Of a DNA stretch of 64,000 bases, positions 1-10,690 are shown one piece after another. The stretch lies in the NCBI GenBank assembly GCA_023634235.1, contig JAMKCF010000008.1, forward strand, positions 8,016,176 to 8,080,175, written 5' to 3'. Each line of letters opens with the position of its first letter. Within the stretch, counting starts at the first letter, position 1. The DNA is from Pisaster brevispinus. Taxonomy: Eukaryota > Echinodermata > Asteroidea > Forcipulatida > Asteriidae. Below the pieces are notes generated by a model, which did no database searches, had not been told where the DNA came from, and worked only from the letters and a program-made list of their open reading frames with translations. Position numbers and translations under genes: made by a program.

Positions 1-1003
1 CGGAAAAATACACGATTTGTGCAAAACACCTTGATGAGGTGCCCACGAAAAATGAAGACACAAACAAAAATCAATTTAAACTACATTTTACTTGTCATCT
101 TTTTCCTTTGAGTTACTTTACATTGTCTTAAAAACGTACCTTTGGGTTATTGTGAACCATTGTAACTAAAGATTTCAATATATACACGTACATTGTACAT
201 GCACTACCTACAGAGTACCCAGAAGCATCTTTCCAGTAACTCTAACCCTCAAATTCCTAGAGCCACATCTTGGCCAAGTTTGATGGATTTAGTCCGGCGC
301 AGCAAGACAAAAAAACATTGGTGGTACAGGACCAGTCAAACCCAGTCATACCAATCTACCAAAAGTTTCGTCCAAACATATAAATAGGTAAACTGAATTT
401 AAAATAGCACATGAGGTCAATGGAGTAGGGCACCCTCACATAGAGATCAAAAGGCAGTTTGCCCCATCCATTGCGGTTTTTCAATGTTTCATCATCGGTC
501 TACCTCAATGACGGCAGTGGGATGATAAGATTGCTTAGGGTCTACACCCTAAGGACTCTGACTGTTTTCCCCCGGGGTGAAAATGCCAAGGATGTTCATG
601 AATGCAAACGACTTCATACTTGTTGGAATAAATACATAATTCACAATTCATTCCCTTGAAGTTGCCTGCCATCCGGGCTTACTCTAATTGGAAACGTGGA
701 ACAATTTGCCACACTTGGTCAGTGAAGCTGTGTTCGTCAGATTGGGGGAAAATATGCTGGTTTCAGTCCTGAAGCTCTGTCAGGCGTGGCTTGACACAAA
801 AAAATGCGCTGGAGCATCCAGCCATGATTTAATTTTATAGGAAAATAGACCTGTGTAAATATTACTGTTCAGTCAGTCATGTTGTGGCAAGCCGATAGAT
901 ATGTGATTTGATACTCGCCATGTTCAAGGTTTTAAAAATGAAGGTACAAATGTCTACGATGATATCAAAAATAGTTTCAATGATGAGTAAGCCTTGTACA
1001 TAG

Positions 1004-1028
1004 ACCTTGGACCTTGGACCTTGGACCT
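1004..1028. repeat. CCTTGGA heptamer array
   Basis: About three and a half copies of CCTTGGA are followed by a T-run and TTTATTTATA. The arrangement resembles the heptamer array at 30225-30260. Short 3' tandem tails of this kind are typical of CR1/L2-like non-LTR retrotransposons, so this may be the end of a truncated LINE on the minus strand. No coding part is visible. Confidence 0.4.
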
Positions 1029-1349
1029 TTTTTTATTTATAAAATCAAAATATCTTGTGAAAGACTACCGTTTAACAGCTTTGAAATACAACGTGTTTTG
1101 TTTTTGACTTGTTTTAATAATGTCAATCAAGCTTTTGGATAATGCAGGCTGTTATTTAAATCCTTCAATAGACTGTGAAAATCTCATGCATTTCCGAAGA
1201 TTGGGACCCGTTAAAGTGCGCGAGTTTGTTTCTCTCTAACTACTGATGGCCTAAAAAGATATTTTTCGCCCATTTTTCATTATCTGTTGGCATGTACACG
1301 ATGTTTCAATCACAATGAGATTAATCAAGCAAAAAGCCATGAAGATATC

Positions 1350-1500
1350 TTTGTCAAGTTACAAGCCACAAGGGAAACTGACTGGGTAAATTTGTAATAA
1401 TTTGGGGTTGAACAAAGAAAAATTGACAAGAGCGGGGGTTTAAAACCGATGACCTCCGGTTTAACGTGCCGGCGTTCAACCGACTGAGCTATCCAGCCCT
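1350..1500 (-). repeat. tRNA-derived SINE, family B
   Basis: On the minus strand the element opens with GGGCTGGATAGCTCAGTCGG, an A-box-like tRNA head. A GTTAAACC anticodon-region word and a decayed B box (GGTTTTAAACC) follow, then a body with TCAATTTTTCTTTGTTCAACC and CAGTTTCCCTTGTGGCTTGTA. The same head and body recur at 16181 (plus) and 50228-50326 (minus), and the body alone at 14968. The head looks closest to tRNA-Asn; that is an inference from the GTTAA word. The broken B box argues against a working tRNA gene. Confidence 0.7.
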
Positions 1501-3130
1501 ATGTTAGCAGTCCCCCGTACTATATCTTCCTTTACACTTGCTAAAACCCATAATTTCTGCGAGCAATTTAATCTGTGTGATAGATGTCATTGGTCTAAAT
1601 GCAGTCAAGAGATTATCAAAACCATTTACCCCAAACGAGCCATTTGTGGAACTAATGTAATTTTTGTCAGACCATAGCCATCCCGGGGATGTAACTGAGG
1701 GAAGAACTAGTCTAATCCCACGTGTCAACATTGCCCCCTGTATCACTCCTAATGTCTGATTACAAAGTACGGGAATTCAGGCCAATGTTCTCTTTCACCG
1801 GTTCACAGCCAGTCATTCAAATATTGACAATTCATTGTAAATAGTCCCCGGTGCCCACCATGCCGATCCCGAGCGGTCATGAACTGTAACGCAACACTTT
1901 TAACTACGGCAGAAGTTGTTTGTCCTCTCAAGAGAGTGACGGGAAAAGAAAAAAAAGAAAAAAACAAGGTGCGGTGAGATTCTTGGGGGAGTCGCGCAGT
2001 ATGGATAACTTTTTTTATCCATTAGCGTTTCGTCATTTTTTTTTTTTCCATTACCTTTCCAACTTGTGTTTCTCGCTAAATGAAATAATCAGGAAAAAAT
2101 GAAATAAAATTCCGTAACCGGATCTTTGGCTACATTATGCTCTTTCATCATAGCACTCTTATTACTGGATAATTTACGTTTCCCGGGTAAATTGAATTAA
2201 AAACTGACGGTTGGATGGCAAGACGGTGGCAGGATTCAGTGCCTTTTTTTTTTCAACCAGAAAGTGCTTGCTGTACCATTAGGATCCTGTGTGTGGGATG
2301 ATCGCCGTTCATGTGAGAGTACGGTGCATTAATGTACCTGTGCATTTCATGCATTGCAATGAGAAGGCAGCTTCTTTTTTTTTTAAGTAGACACTAAGTG
2401 CTAAAGGACCTGTGGGAGTTGATTGCTTTCATGATGGGATCTAGACAAGAAAGTGTCATGAATTTGATGAAAGCCTGCTGAAAGTAAAGGTTAGATGAAC
2501 AAAACGATACGAGAAATTGTGTAAAGATTTTCTAATCTAGAAAGGAAGTCTCCAGGCATTGACTGATGATTTTATTATTTATTTTTTTCCATTATCTGTA
2601 ACAGTTCTAAAACCAAAAACCAATCAACCATTAAAACAAAATTGTAAAGGATTTTATGCACCTATTTCAACTATAGTTTTCTTGGCGACAGTTTTTCTCA
2701 TCACTCGGCAATAGTTCAAAAGGAATTATTTGGTAGTGGTGTCACGTTTTGAAAATGGAAACATTGTAAACGGCCTGATGTTTCAACCCTAGTCAGAGTC
2801 TCTTTTTTTTTCAAAAGATAAATGACAGCACAAGTTTTCAAACAGTAAGCTTTTCAAAGGATTTTTAGAAATGTAAAACAGACTCCTTGCAGATGCCAAC
2901 TCTTAGCCAACAAGGAGGCCTTCCTTTGACGTCATTGAGGGCACTGTTTCAGCGCATGGTGTCATAATGCAAAAAAAGTGGTATTAACAATCATGTAGCA
3001 CTACTTGAACATCTCCATCTGTAACGACACTAACACCAAGTCTAATCTGAATAAGCAATCGTACAGAGCTCAACCGAAGACTTAGGGTCTTATGGAATTT
3101 CACATCAGCATCCACTAAGGCAAAGTTGCC

Positions 3131-3860
3131 CCTGTCTCGGCCTTGGTGCCCTTGTCCTGGCCTTGGTGCCCTTATCATGGTCCTACTGCCCATGTCTGGG
3201 CCTTGGTGCCCCTGTATGGCCCTTGGTGCCCTTGTCTTGGCCTTGATGCCCTTGTCCTGGCCTTGGTGCCCTTATCTTGGTCCTACTGCCCCTGTCTGGG
3301 CCTTGGTGCCCCTGTATGGCCCTTGGTGGCCTTGTCTTGGCCTTGATGCCCTTGTCCTGGCCTTGGTGCCCTTATCTTGGTCCTACTGCCCATGTCTGGG
3401 CCTTGGTGCCCCTGTATGGCCCTTGGTGCCCTTGGTGCCCTTGTCTCAGCCTTAGTGCCCTTGTCTTGGCCTTGATGCCCTTATCATGGTCCTACTGCCC
3501 ATGTCTGGGCCTTGGTGCCCCTTTATGGCCCTTGGTGCCCTTGTCTCAGCCTTGCTGTCCTTGTCCTGGCCTTGATGCCCTTATCATGGTCCTACTGCCC
3601 ATGTCTGGGCCTTGGTGCCCCTGTGTGGCCCTTGGTGCCCTTGTCTCAGCCTTGCTGTCCTTGTCTTGGCCTTGATGCCCTTATTATGGTCCTACTGCCC
3701 ATGTCTGGGCCTTGGTGCCCCTGTATGGCCCTTGGTGCCCTTGTCTCAGCCTTGCTGTCCTTGTCCTGGCCTTGATGCCCTTATCATGGTCCTACTGCCC
3801 ATGTCTGGGCCTTGGTGCCCCTGTATGGCCCTTGGTGCCCTTGTCTTGGCCTTGGTGTCA
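3131..3860. repeat. Minisatellite: 20-bp unit in a 100-bp higher-order repeat
   Basis: About 36 copies of a 20-bp unit close to CCTTGGTGCCCTTGTCTTGG are organised as a 100-bp higher-order repeat of five distinguishable units. The variant TCCTACTGCCCATGTCTGGG marks each period at 3181, 3281, 3381, 3491, 3591, 3691 and 3791. The spacing is exactly 100, except for one 10-bp insertion near 3431-3440. From there on three of the five units change to a second version (for example CCTTGCTGTCCTTGTCCTGG). Because 20 is not a multiple of 3, all plus frames stay open; these PWCPCxGLxA-like frames are a by-product of the repeat and not a protein. Confidence 0.95.
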
Positions 3861-3869
3861 TTATGATGA

Positions 3870-6800
3870 AAGGTGTTCACTATTTACATGAACAGTGGCT
3901 TTTCCCTTCAGCTCAGGGATGAGTTTTCAGGCCTTCCGGAGCTGATGCTCCGTCGCTTATAATTATGCAGATTTCTCTACTTGGAGGCAACTTTGCAAGG
4001 CGGACACATTCCTCCTCCTGAGAGTATGACATGAGACAGGCAACGAGAAGGTCTCACAATACACCCGTCAATATGCCAGGCAACAAGACAAATGCCTGGA
4101 GTAAAGACTTACACCGAAGACTTACTAAATTTCACAAATTCATGGTGGCTTGTGTGCAATTACCTGGACATAAGATACAATCAAATTAAATGGCTGTGCC
4201 CGTGTGCTGCGCTAAATCGAATCAAGACCTTTTTACGCGGTGGATGCCGTACTTTGGTTCCCGCTGATCAGGGGGAGAAAAAAGTCCCTCTATCAATGGA
4301 CTCATTTTAGTCACGAAACGTGCCTCGATCATAAAGCCCCTTTTCCAGCCGAGCTTGCGGTTAATGGAATTGTTGGGTGGGGACAATCTTGATGATAGCA
4401 CGTTTGATATACAAACAGATGTGTAGGGATTAGGATTTAAAACAAAATTTCAATCACATTTCTTTTTGAGTGGCAGATGCCCTTGAAAAATATAAAGACG
4501 GCCCAACCACACGATCTTTTAAGTATAAATCATCATTAGAATCATGCTTTCCTTTCTAGGACTTTTACGTTAAAAAAAAAATAACTGGGTCCTGTCAAGT
4601 TTAGTGAGTTTCTTCACTGCATACTAAGTACATACACAGACACACGCCTACATGTGCATTCAAGTAGCTGGGGAAGCTGTGCATAGAGTAAACACTTGGG
4701 AGCAATCCACAGGTTTGTGGTAATTTTTTTTAAAGCAATTTCTGCCAAATAGACGTGAAAGCATTCATGACAAAATCAATGGTAAGTTAATGGGAAAGAA
4801 CATCATTGTTTTATGAACTGGTTCATATTCATTCCCATACCCCTGGTTTTCTCAGTCAACCGTCCTGTGAAAAAATTTCATCAACACGTAAATGTAGTCT
4901 GTCGGTCATGGTCTAGTGGAAACAACAACAAACTTATAAATCAACTTGTACATTGTATTAAAAGTGGGGGTAAGAAACCATCAACCCCACCTCCGTAACT
5001 CCCAACGGAACGAGTAAACAAGAAAATCATATGCATGTACATGTATTGTACAGTGCACACATCGTAAGTACTAGAAAAACCACACGCACTTTATGTAACC
5101 GAATAAATTGATTGCACTTATATCGATGAATAGATTTTATTAATTTTCCTCGTTACTCACAGTGTTGGATTACGTGCCTGAATGGGCAAGGTCAAAAGGA
5201 GAGGTTGCCAGCCACTTCCCGGCTGATGACTTCTCTTGAGTCTTATCAGGTTACCGGTTGGAGGAGGAAACCAATCTAATAAAGACAGGATTAACAGCGA
5301 GGACTATGATGATGGGTTAGCTGACCAACCCCCCCCCTCCTCCCCCATCAAACACACACTGCAACCAAATGATATCATTTGACAGTAAAAAAATATGGAG
5401 AATTTATCTCACCATTCCTAGCAATTTTTTACTCTGCATGCATCGGGAGCCACAACAATTTAACCAACTGGGATTGGAATGAGCCTCAGCAGAAGTGATA
5501 CACTCGCTCGGCCTATATGACCGCGTCTCTCAAACCACAATTAAGGAGGTAATCAACGCTGACACCAGCGCCAATATCTAATTTAGCCGGTAACTGGAAA
5601 TGCCGGGAAGATATTCCCGCTTAGCGATTTCTTGGGATTTCAATTTAGAGAATAGAAAGTTGTCATGGGTTGATGGCAGTACACCAGACTATGTCTGTGT
5701 GGATGTGTGCATGTATGTGCCCATTATCATGATACCACCATCTTGGTCATGTTCCCTGTATTCAGTATCAGCTACGAATATTAACATTCATTGTACGAAA
5801 AAGGAACCAGACTCTTTCTCCTTCAAGCGTTGGTTTGGATACATTGATTTGAATGGGAGAAAATCAGTATGACTGCACCATGATAAAGGTCTATAGTGTG
5901 ATTTTATCATACTGTACCATCTGTGAATGTACTTAATACACATCATGCGCCGAGTCAATTTTCTGCTTGCATAATTACGTAAATAAAAAAAATTTGCATC
6001 ATCCTTTACACAACACTACATGTACTTGATCACCAGGTACATGTAGATGACATACAGTGTATCCTATACATTACATGTAAGCTAATGCAGTTTTCTCGTT
6101 CGTATACTCTTGTGTCTGCATGCGGGACACATGGAGCATAAAATACTTCACTTCAGCTGGTAAACAAGCTTGCTTTGCATCCTTCCTCCAAAGCAGTACA
6201 TGTGTGAGAGTCATTGCTGATAAAAAAAAATGTCTGAAACTAGGATCCCAAATTTTAGGGGGTATGTTGAACTGATGACATTTCCACTTTCCGATAATCC
6301 CATGAGTTGCAGATTTCAGCGCTAGAAAAATCAAAGAGCATAACTTCCTTAGGGCCTTCATGTATGGAGAAAATAACATCAATTTTTTTTTCATAATGCA
6401 GATTGCAGAATTCATATTATATTCATAAGTCTGAATTCATATAAAAAGTCTGGAATGTCTCATCCCAGTACACTAAGAAACACACCCTGAGCAGATTTAG
6501 GGCGTACCCAATTATTTTGCTGACGACTGTCCACGAACAACCATTTCCTAAGTTGAAAAAAAACAAAACGCTCAAGCACCTGCAAATTAGTCTGAGACCA
6601 ACGGATTATTAAGCAACAATTCAGCTCCTCAGCAATTCTCAGCTCAGCATTTCCATGCTCAGGAAATTCATGTTACCAAAATCCTCCCCGGGTCAACGGT
6701 GTATCTAATAACCATCTTGTATTTCTCCCAGGGATGTTTAGGTGTGCACATTGTACACATACTCCGGGCACTGCAAACATAGTTTTCTTGGCATTCTCCC

Positions 6801-8440
6801 AGGAAATAATATCAGGGGCAAGCCCTAATGATTCCCCCCCTTCATCCGCCCGAACACACCATCTCAAATTAGGTCTCATCTCCCACAACGTCTCTGGGGG
6901 CGGTATCTCCACGGTCGAATACATAGAAAGAAGGATTAACGAGCGGAATTACCCTGCAACATGCCGGTCCCCCGAGGGACAATGGGCTCAACTCTCCGAT
7001 CGTCTCACCCCCCCCCCTCCCCCTTCCGTATGATAAATTAATATACGTTTGGGGCGCTTAGGCGGGTCAAATTCTGTTTTCTCAGAGATGTGATAGTGCG
7101 CCGGTCACTGGCATTCTCCTTTTTCGTGACTTGCGGGGTTGTCGTCTTAGGACAGAAAGATTTCAGGGCTTAGTGACGGATGACAAGTTAAACAGAAGAC
7201 ATCAATCTCGACTCTGTAGAGCAACAAGGCGAGCGCACTCAAGATGAAAAGATTAACAATGTACTATAAAGGTTTGAGGTTCCAGTACTTTGAAGATGGC
7301 ATGATACACAACATTTGTAAATTTTCCGCAGGGGTTTGTAAAAGCTTCATAAATGAAAAAAGAAGAAGATTTGAAACCTGAAAAGGCAAGGACTTCTTCA
7401 GGCATGAATTTAATAGATGCCTGAAAGCATATTGCTATTAGTGGTGAAATTGTGTTCTTGTGCAAACAAGACATAGACTGAGACCATGACCCAAAAGATT
7501 GAGACCAAGCCCGAGACCTAAAAATCCAAAAAACAAAACCAGAACTTCCTAATCTCAGAGTTTTCAGACCTATCATTAGACATTTACATCACATTAAAAG
7601 ATTAACAATGGAGTGAAAAGTGTTAAATATTCTTAGATTCTTCTCGGAGTTGATGCAGTTGAAGGAGATTCCTGAGTTGGGAAATATTTCTCCAGAGCTC
7701 AGGAGCTGTTGATGAAAAAGACCAGCTCGCCAGCAACTTTTATTGGTGATTGGCCAGATAACTGAGATGGCGGATATTGAACGAGTTGTATGAAAGGAGA
7801 TGTGACGTTCCAACCATTAAGAGACGAGCAGAGAACCGAGTTTACGGCAATAGGCATCATCAGTGCATCTAGGTATGCTCCAACAACCAATTATCTCATC
7901 GTGTATAGCAGGTACATGTAAGCACATCACATCTGCATGATCAACTCTTCCTATTAGCAATTGGAGAATGACAGTACAGAGTGCGAAATTACGAAAATTG
8001 GCAATGTTATGACCACCTGCACCTCCAATCACTCCCATTTTCCCTGTGTCCCCCCCCCCTTCCCGCAGCAAAGTGATTATTTCACCTTTACAAAGCTGTA
8101 CGTCACACGAAGAACTGAAATACAGCGCATGTACAGTGTACAAGTACAGTTCCTTGCTCTATGAATAAAAAAATAGCTTTCATACACCAACTTGACTTAC
8201 TACATGTAGTCTTGAGTTTGTCCCAAATTTGGTTGGTCCATGCTCTTTAGTGCAAAGCCAAACTGTACACTTGTTTGAGATTCTCATGTCTATCAAACTT
8301 AGACAATGAACAATTCAACTGAAAAGAACAGTTGTTCACAAACTACACTAGAGCGCTCTTCTACAATAACAATAATTAAAAGGCCTGATATTAACACATT
8401 TATTTTGTGCTTTTTTCAAGCCAGGTAGGACCCACGAAGC
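3870..8440. other. Intergenic, no gene seen
   Basis: There is no coding exon that I can support. The region has C-rich tracts near 5328-5347 and 7010-7024, several TACATGTA words, and ordinary AT-rich sequence. Open frames on both strands are short and have no family resemblance. Confidence 0.55.
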
Positions 8441-8444
8441 GTAT

Positions 8445-8732
8445 TTAATTATTATTACCCCATTTCATCTGGCCTTTAAGCAGTCCTGAAACCGCCAACT
8501 CCTAAGGAGTATGCAGCACCGGCAACCGCATGGATGCACAGGTTGTCTTAAAATAATCTACATCAACAGTCTCTACTCTCACATGCACCCATGTCCACTT
8601 ATGGGTGTTAAAGTTGAGAGTCTTGCTCAAGGACAGAAGTGTCATGACCGGGACTCGAACCCACACTCCGAAGATTCAGCCACCAGAATTCATGAATTCA
8701 ATGCACTATAACCACTCGGCCTGGACACGACA
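8445..8732 (-). repeat. tRNA-derived SINE, family A (copy 1)
   Basis: Read on the minus strand from 8732, the head contains GGCCGAGTGGTTATAGTGC (A-box region). A well-kept B box GGTTCGAGTCC lies at 8651-8661, followed by the family signature GGTCATGACACTTCTGTCC and TTGAGCAAGAC. The downstream body runs to a run of AAT triplets near 8450. It differs from the bodies of the copies at 31531, 46026 and 57706. The lower boundary is approximate. Confidence 0.75.
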
Positions 8733-8780
8733 TAACGATAGCAAAGCTTCATTACGCCTCGCAATTCAAAATGATGAATA

Positions 8781-8823
8781 TCCAGGCAGCCCAGGCAGCC
8801 CAGGTAGCCCAGACAGCCCAGGC
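8781..8823. repeat. GCCCAGGCA-type short tandem repeat
   Basis: Five imperfect copies of a 9-10-bp unit (GCCCAGGCA/GCCCAGGTA/GCCCAGACA) sit directly beside the Penelope-like fragment that follows. In one minus frame it reads as a Gly-Leu-Pro-like repeat, but no gene surrounds it. Confidence 0.8.
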
Positions 8824-8849
8824 CTGATAATTGGGCTGCTTTCTTGCAA

Positions 8850-9075
8850 CGGCAACACAGTTTTACATGATATATTGTGGTTCGCAGAGACACCATCTAC
8901 ATAAAACTCTCTCTGTGAGTTGTGCTTGTTCTGAGAAGAACCAGTGGTCAATCAATAACTCAACGTTTCGTTCAGTATGCTCTGATTGTCTTCAGGAGAA
9001 TGCATCTTCAAGAAGATCAGAGCATACTGATCAGTTGTTAAACTACCGGTTCTTCTCAGAACCACTATTCCTCAG
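8850..9075 (-). mobile_element. Penelope-like element fragment with hammerhead-ribozyme-like core
   Basis: On the minus strand, positions 8995-8965 read CTGAAGA, then a stem-loop built on ATCAG-AGCATA-CTGA, then GAAAC. This matches the CUGANGA...GAAAC core spacing of hammerhead ribozymes. Downstream comes GTTGAGTTATTGATTGACC and GGTTCTTCTCAGAACAAG. A second, more decayed and inverted copy of the same module lies at about 9003-9067 on the plus strand (ATCAGAGCATACTGATCAG, then CGGTTCTTCTCAGAACC), so the region is an imperfect inverted repeat. Hammerhead motifs in the pseudo-LTRs of Penelope-like retroelements are established; assigning this fragment to that class is an inference, and no reverse transcriptase remains here. 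Confidence 0.5.
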
Positions 9076-9096
9076 AGAGAGAGAGAGAGAGAGAGG
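9074..9096. repeat. (GA)n microsatellite
   Basis: A run of about eleven GA dinucleotides directly follows the hammerhead-like inverted repeat. Confidence 0.9.
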
Positions 9097-9839
9097 GGCT
9101 TATGAAATTGGTGTCTCGGCAAACCTCACTAGATTGTATTCCCACCATGCAAAGTTTCAAATCCAACTTGGCAAAGGGCACAGGTGAGACCAAAGTAAAG
9201 AGGCACCTGGGGTCTGGAAGCAATCACCTCCATTTCGCCTTCCTAAAGTATCTGGCCTAGAGGCCTCTCAACGTACACTCTAGACAAGTCATGAAAGGTT
9301 CTGTGAATAGAATAAATACATGTAGACAATTGAACAAATCTAATATTCTATACATGCTCTGAAAAACACCTCTTCAATATTTTACCAAGTACCAGCGCTT
9401 TTGTTAATGGCTTTTATTATTGACATAAATCGTGCAGCAAATATTTAGAAAAGATGTATGCATCCCCCACAGTTATAATGAAGAGGAGGTCTTAATCCAA
9501 TATACCCATAGAACAGGTCACTGTCCTGATAATGGGGCAAACACAAAGCCATAGGAACACCTACATGTATTTGAGGACCTACCAAGTTTCGTCCTTGTAA
9601 GTGCATTGAACTCACACGCCAATCCTTTTCCCCCCTAACATGTGCCTAATGGGAGCGTTCAACTGTTTTTTAGCTTAATGTAACAATGACCTGGTTCTGA
9701 AACCCAGATAGTGCTTGAATATCTTCTACAGTAAAATCCACGCGACAAAACCCAGCGATAATAATACCCAAGGTTCTACAAGCTTTTCAAGATCAAATTA
9801 AGTGGACTTCAGGTTTCCCAAGATAAATTATTTCGGGAC

Positions 9840-10400
9840 AAAAACTTCCTGAGATAAATCATTTGGAGATCATGACATCCTGGAGGTAAGATGATGACTT
9901 CCCAAGTGAATTATCTCCCGGAAGAAGAAGCCGTCCTGAAAGAAGGATGACGACTTCCCAAGATAAATTGTCCCGGGACGGCGACATCCAGACTTCCCGA
10001 GATTAATCATCTTGGGATGAGGAACTTCCAGAAAGTCAGATGAAAACTTCCCAAGATTATTTTGGGAAAAATCCTGAAAGTGAGATGATGACTTCCCAGG
10101 TAAATTATCTCCCGGAAGAAGAAGCCGTCCTAAAAGAAGGATGACGACTTCCAAATATAAATTGTCCCCGGATGGCGACATCCAGAGAGACTTCCCGAGA
10201 TTAATCATCTTGGGATGAGACCTTCCAGAAAGTCAGATGAAAACTTCCCCAGATTATTTTGGAAGATCCTGAAAGTGAGATGATGACTTCCCAGGTAAAT
10301 TATCTCAGGATGAAGACATCCTAAAACTTGGGATTTGGGCTTCCCAAGATAAACTATCCCAGAAGAAGCACGTCCAGAAAGTCAGATTACTTATCCTTGT
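9840..10400. repeat. Tandem repeat of about 195 bp with degenerate sub-units
   Basis: The word ATGATGACTTCCCA opens copies at 9891, 10085 and 10280, giving periods of 194 and 195 bp. The first two copies are full length and the third is partial. Inside each copy a degenerate 30-50-bp theme recurs (GACTTCCCAAGATAAATT..., then CCGGGA-rich, then GA-rich). The minus-strand open frame over it repeats INLGKS-like words because of the period and shows no protein family. Confidence 0.85.
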
Positions 10401-10690
10401 TGGGGTCTCCTGATTTAGTGCATTGGACTCAAGTTCCGAGGGCTGAGTCATCAGGGTGTGGGTTCGAATCCCGGTCATGACACTTAAGTCCTTGAGCAAG
10501 ACAGTTGGCTATAATTTCTTCTCATCACCCAGGATTAAATGGGTACCCGTGACGTGAGGGCAGAGATGGTTCTTGTGATTGATCTAGCTTAGTGTGCTAC
10601 ATATTTGGCAGCACAGGCTGTACACTTCCTAGGGAGCTGATGGTTTAAGGAATCAAATAAATGGCCCAGTGACCAGGGGTAAAAATGTTC
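10397..10690 (+). repeat. tRNA-derived SINE, family A (copy 2, decayed A box)
   Basis: The B box GGTTCGAATCC at 10461-10471 and the signature CCCGGTCATGACACTTAAGT followed by CCTTGAGCAAGACAG identify the family. The A-box half (CTCCTGATTTAGTGCATTGG) has lost the GGCCGAGCGG core. The body contains TTAAATGGGTACCC, TTGTGATTGATCTAGCTTAG and a CAAATAAATGG end, which is a different body from the copies at 31531 and 46026. Confidence 0.75.

Larger units (their letters stand above)
1..3130. other. Intergenic, no gene seen
   Basis: All open frames here are short (under about 80 codons), unsupported by splice sites and without a recognisable family. The stretch holds a short heptamer array near 1004-1028, one tRNA-derived SINE (about 1350-1500) and scattered T/A homopolymers. 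Nothing else could be assigned. Confidence 0.6.

Noticed and set aside
3126..3866. Several overlapping plus-strand ORFs rich in Pro, Trp, Cys and Leu
   Set aside because: They are all products of the 20-bp tandem repeat, which keeps every plus frame open; there is no gene context.
9870..10208. 112-codon minus-strand ORF with repeated NLGKS words
   Set aside because: The repetition follows the 195-bp DNA repeat; no P-loop context or protein family fits, and the frame is lost in the next copy.
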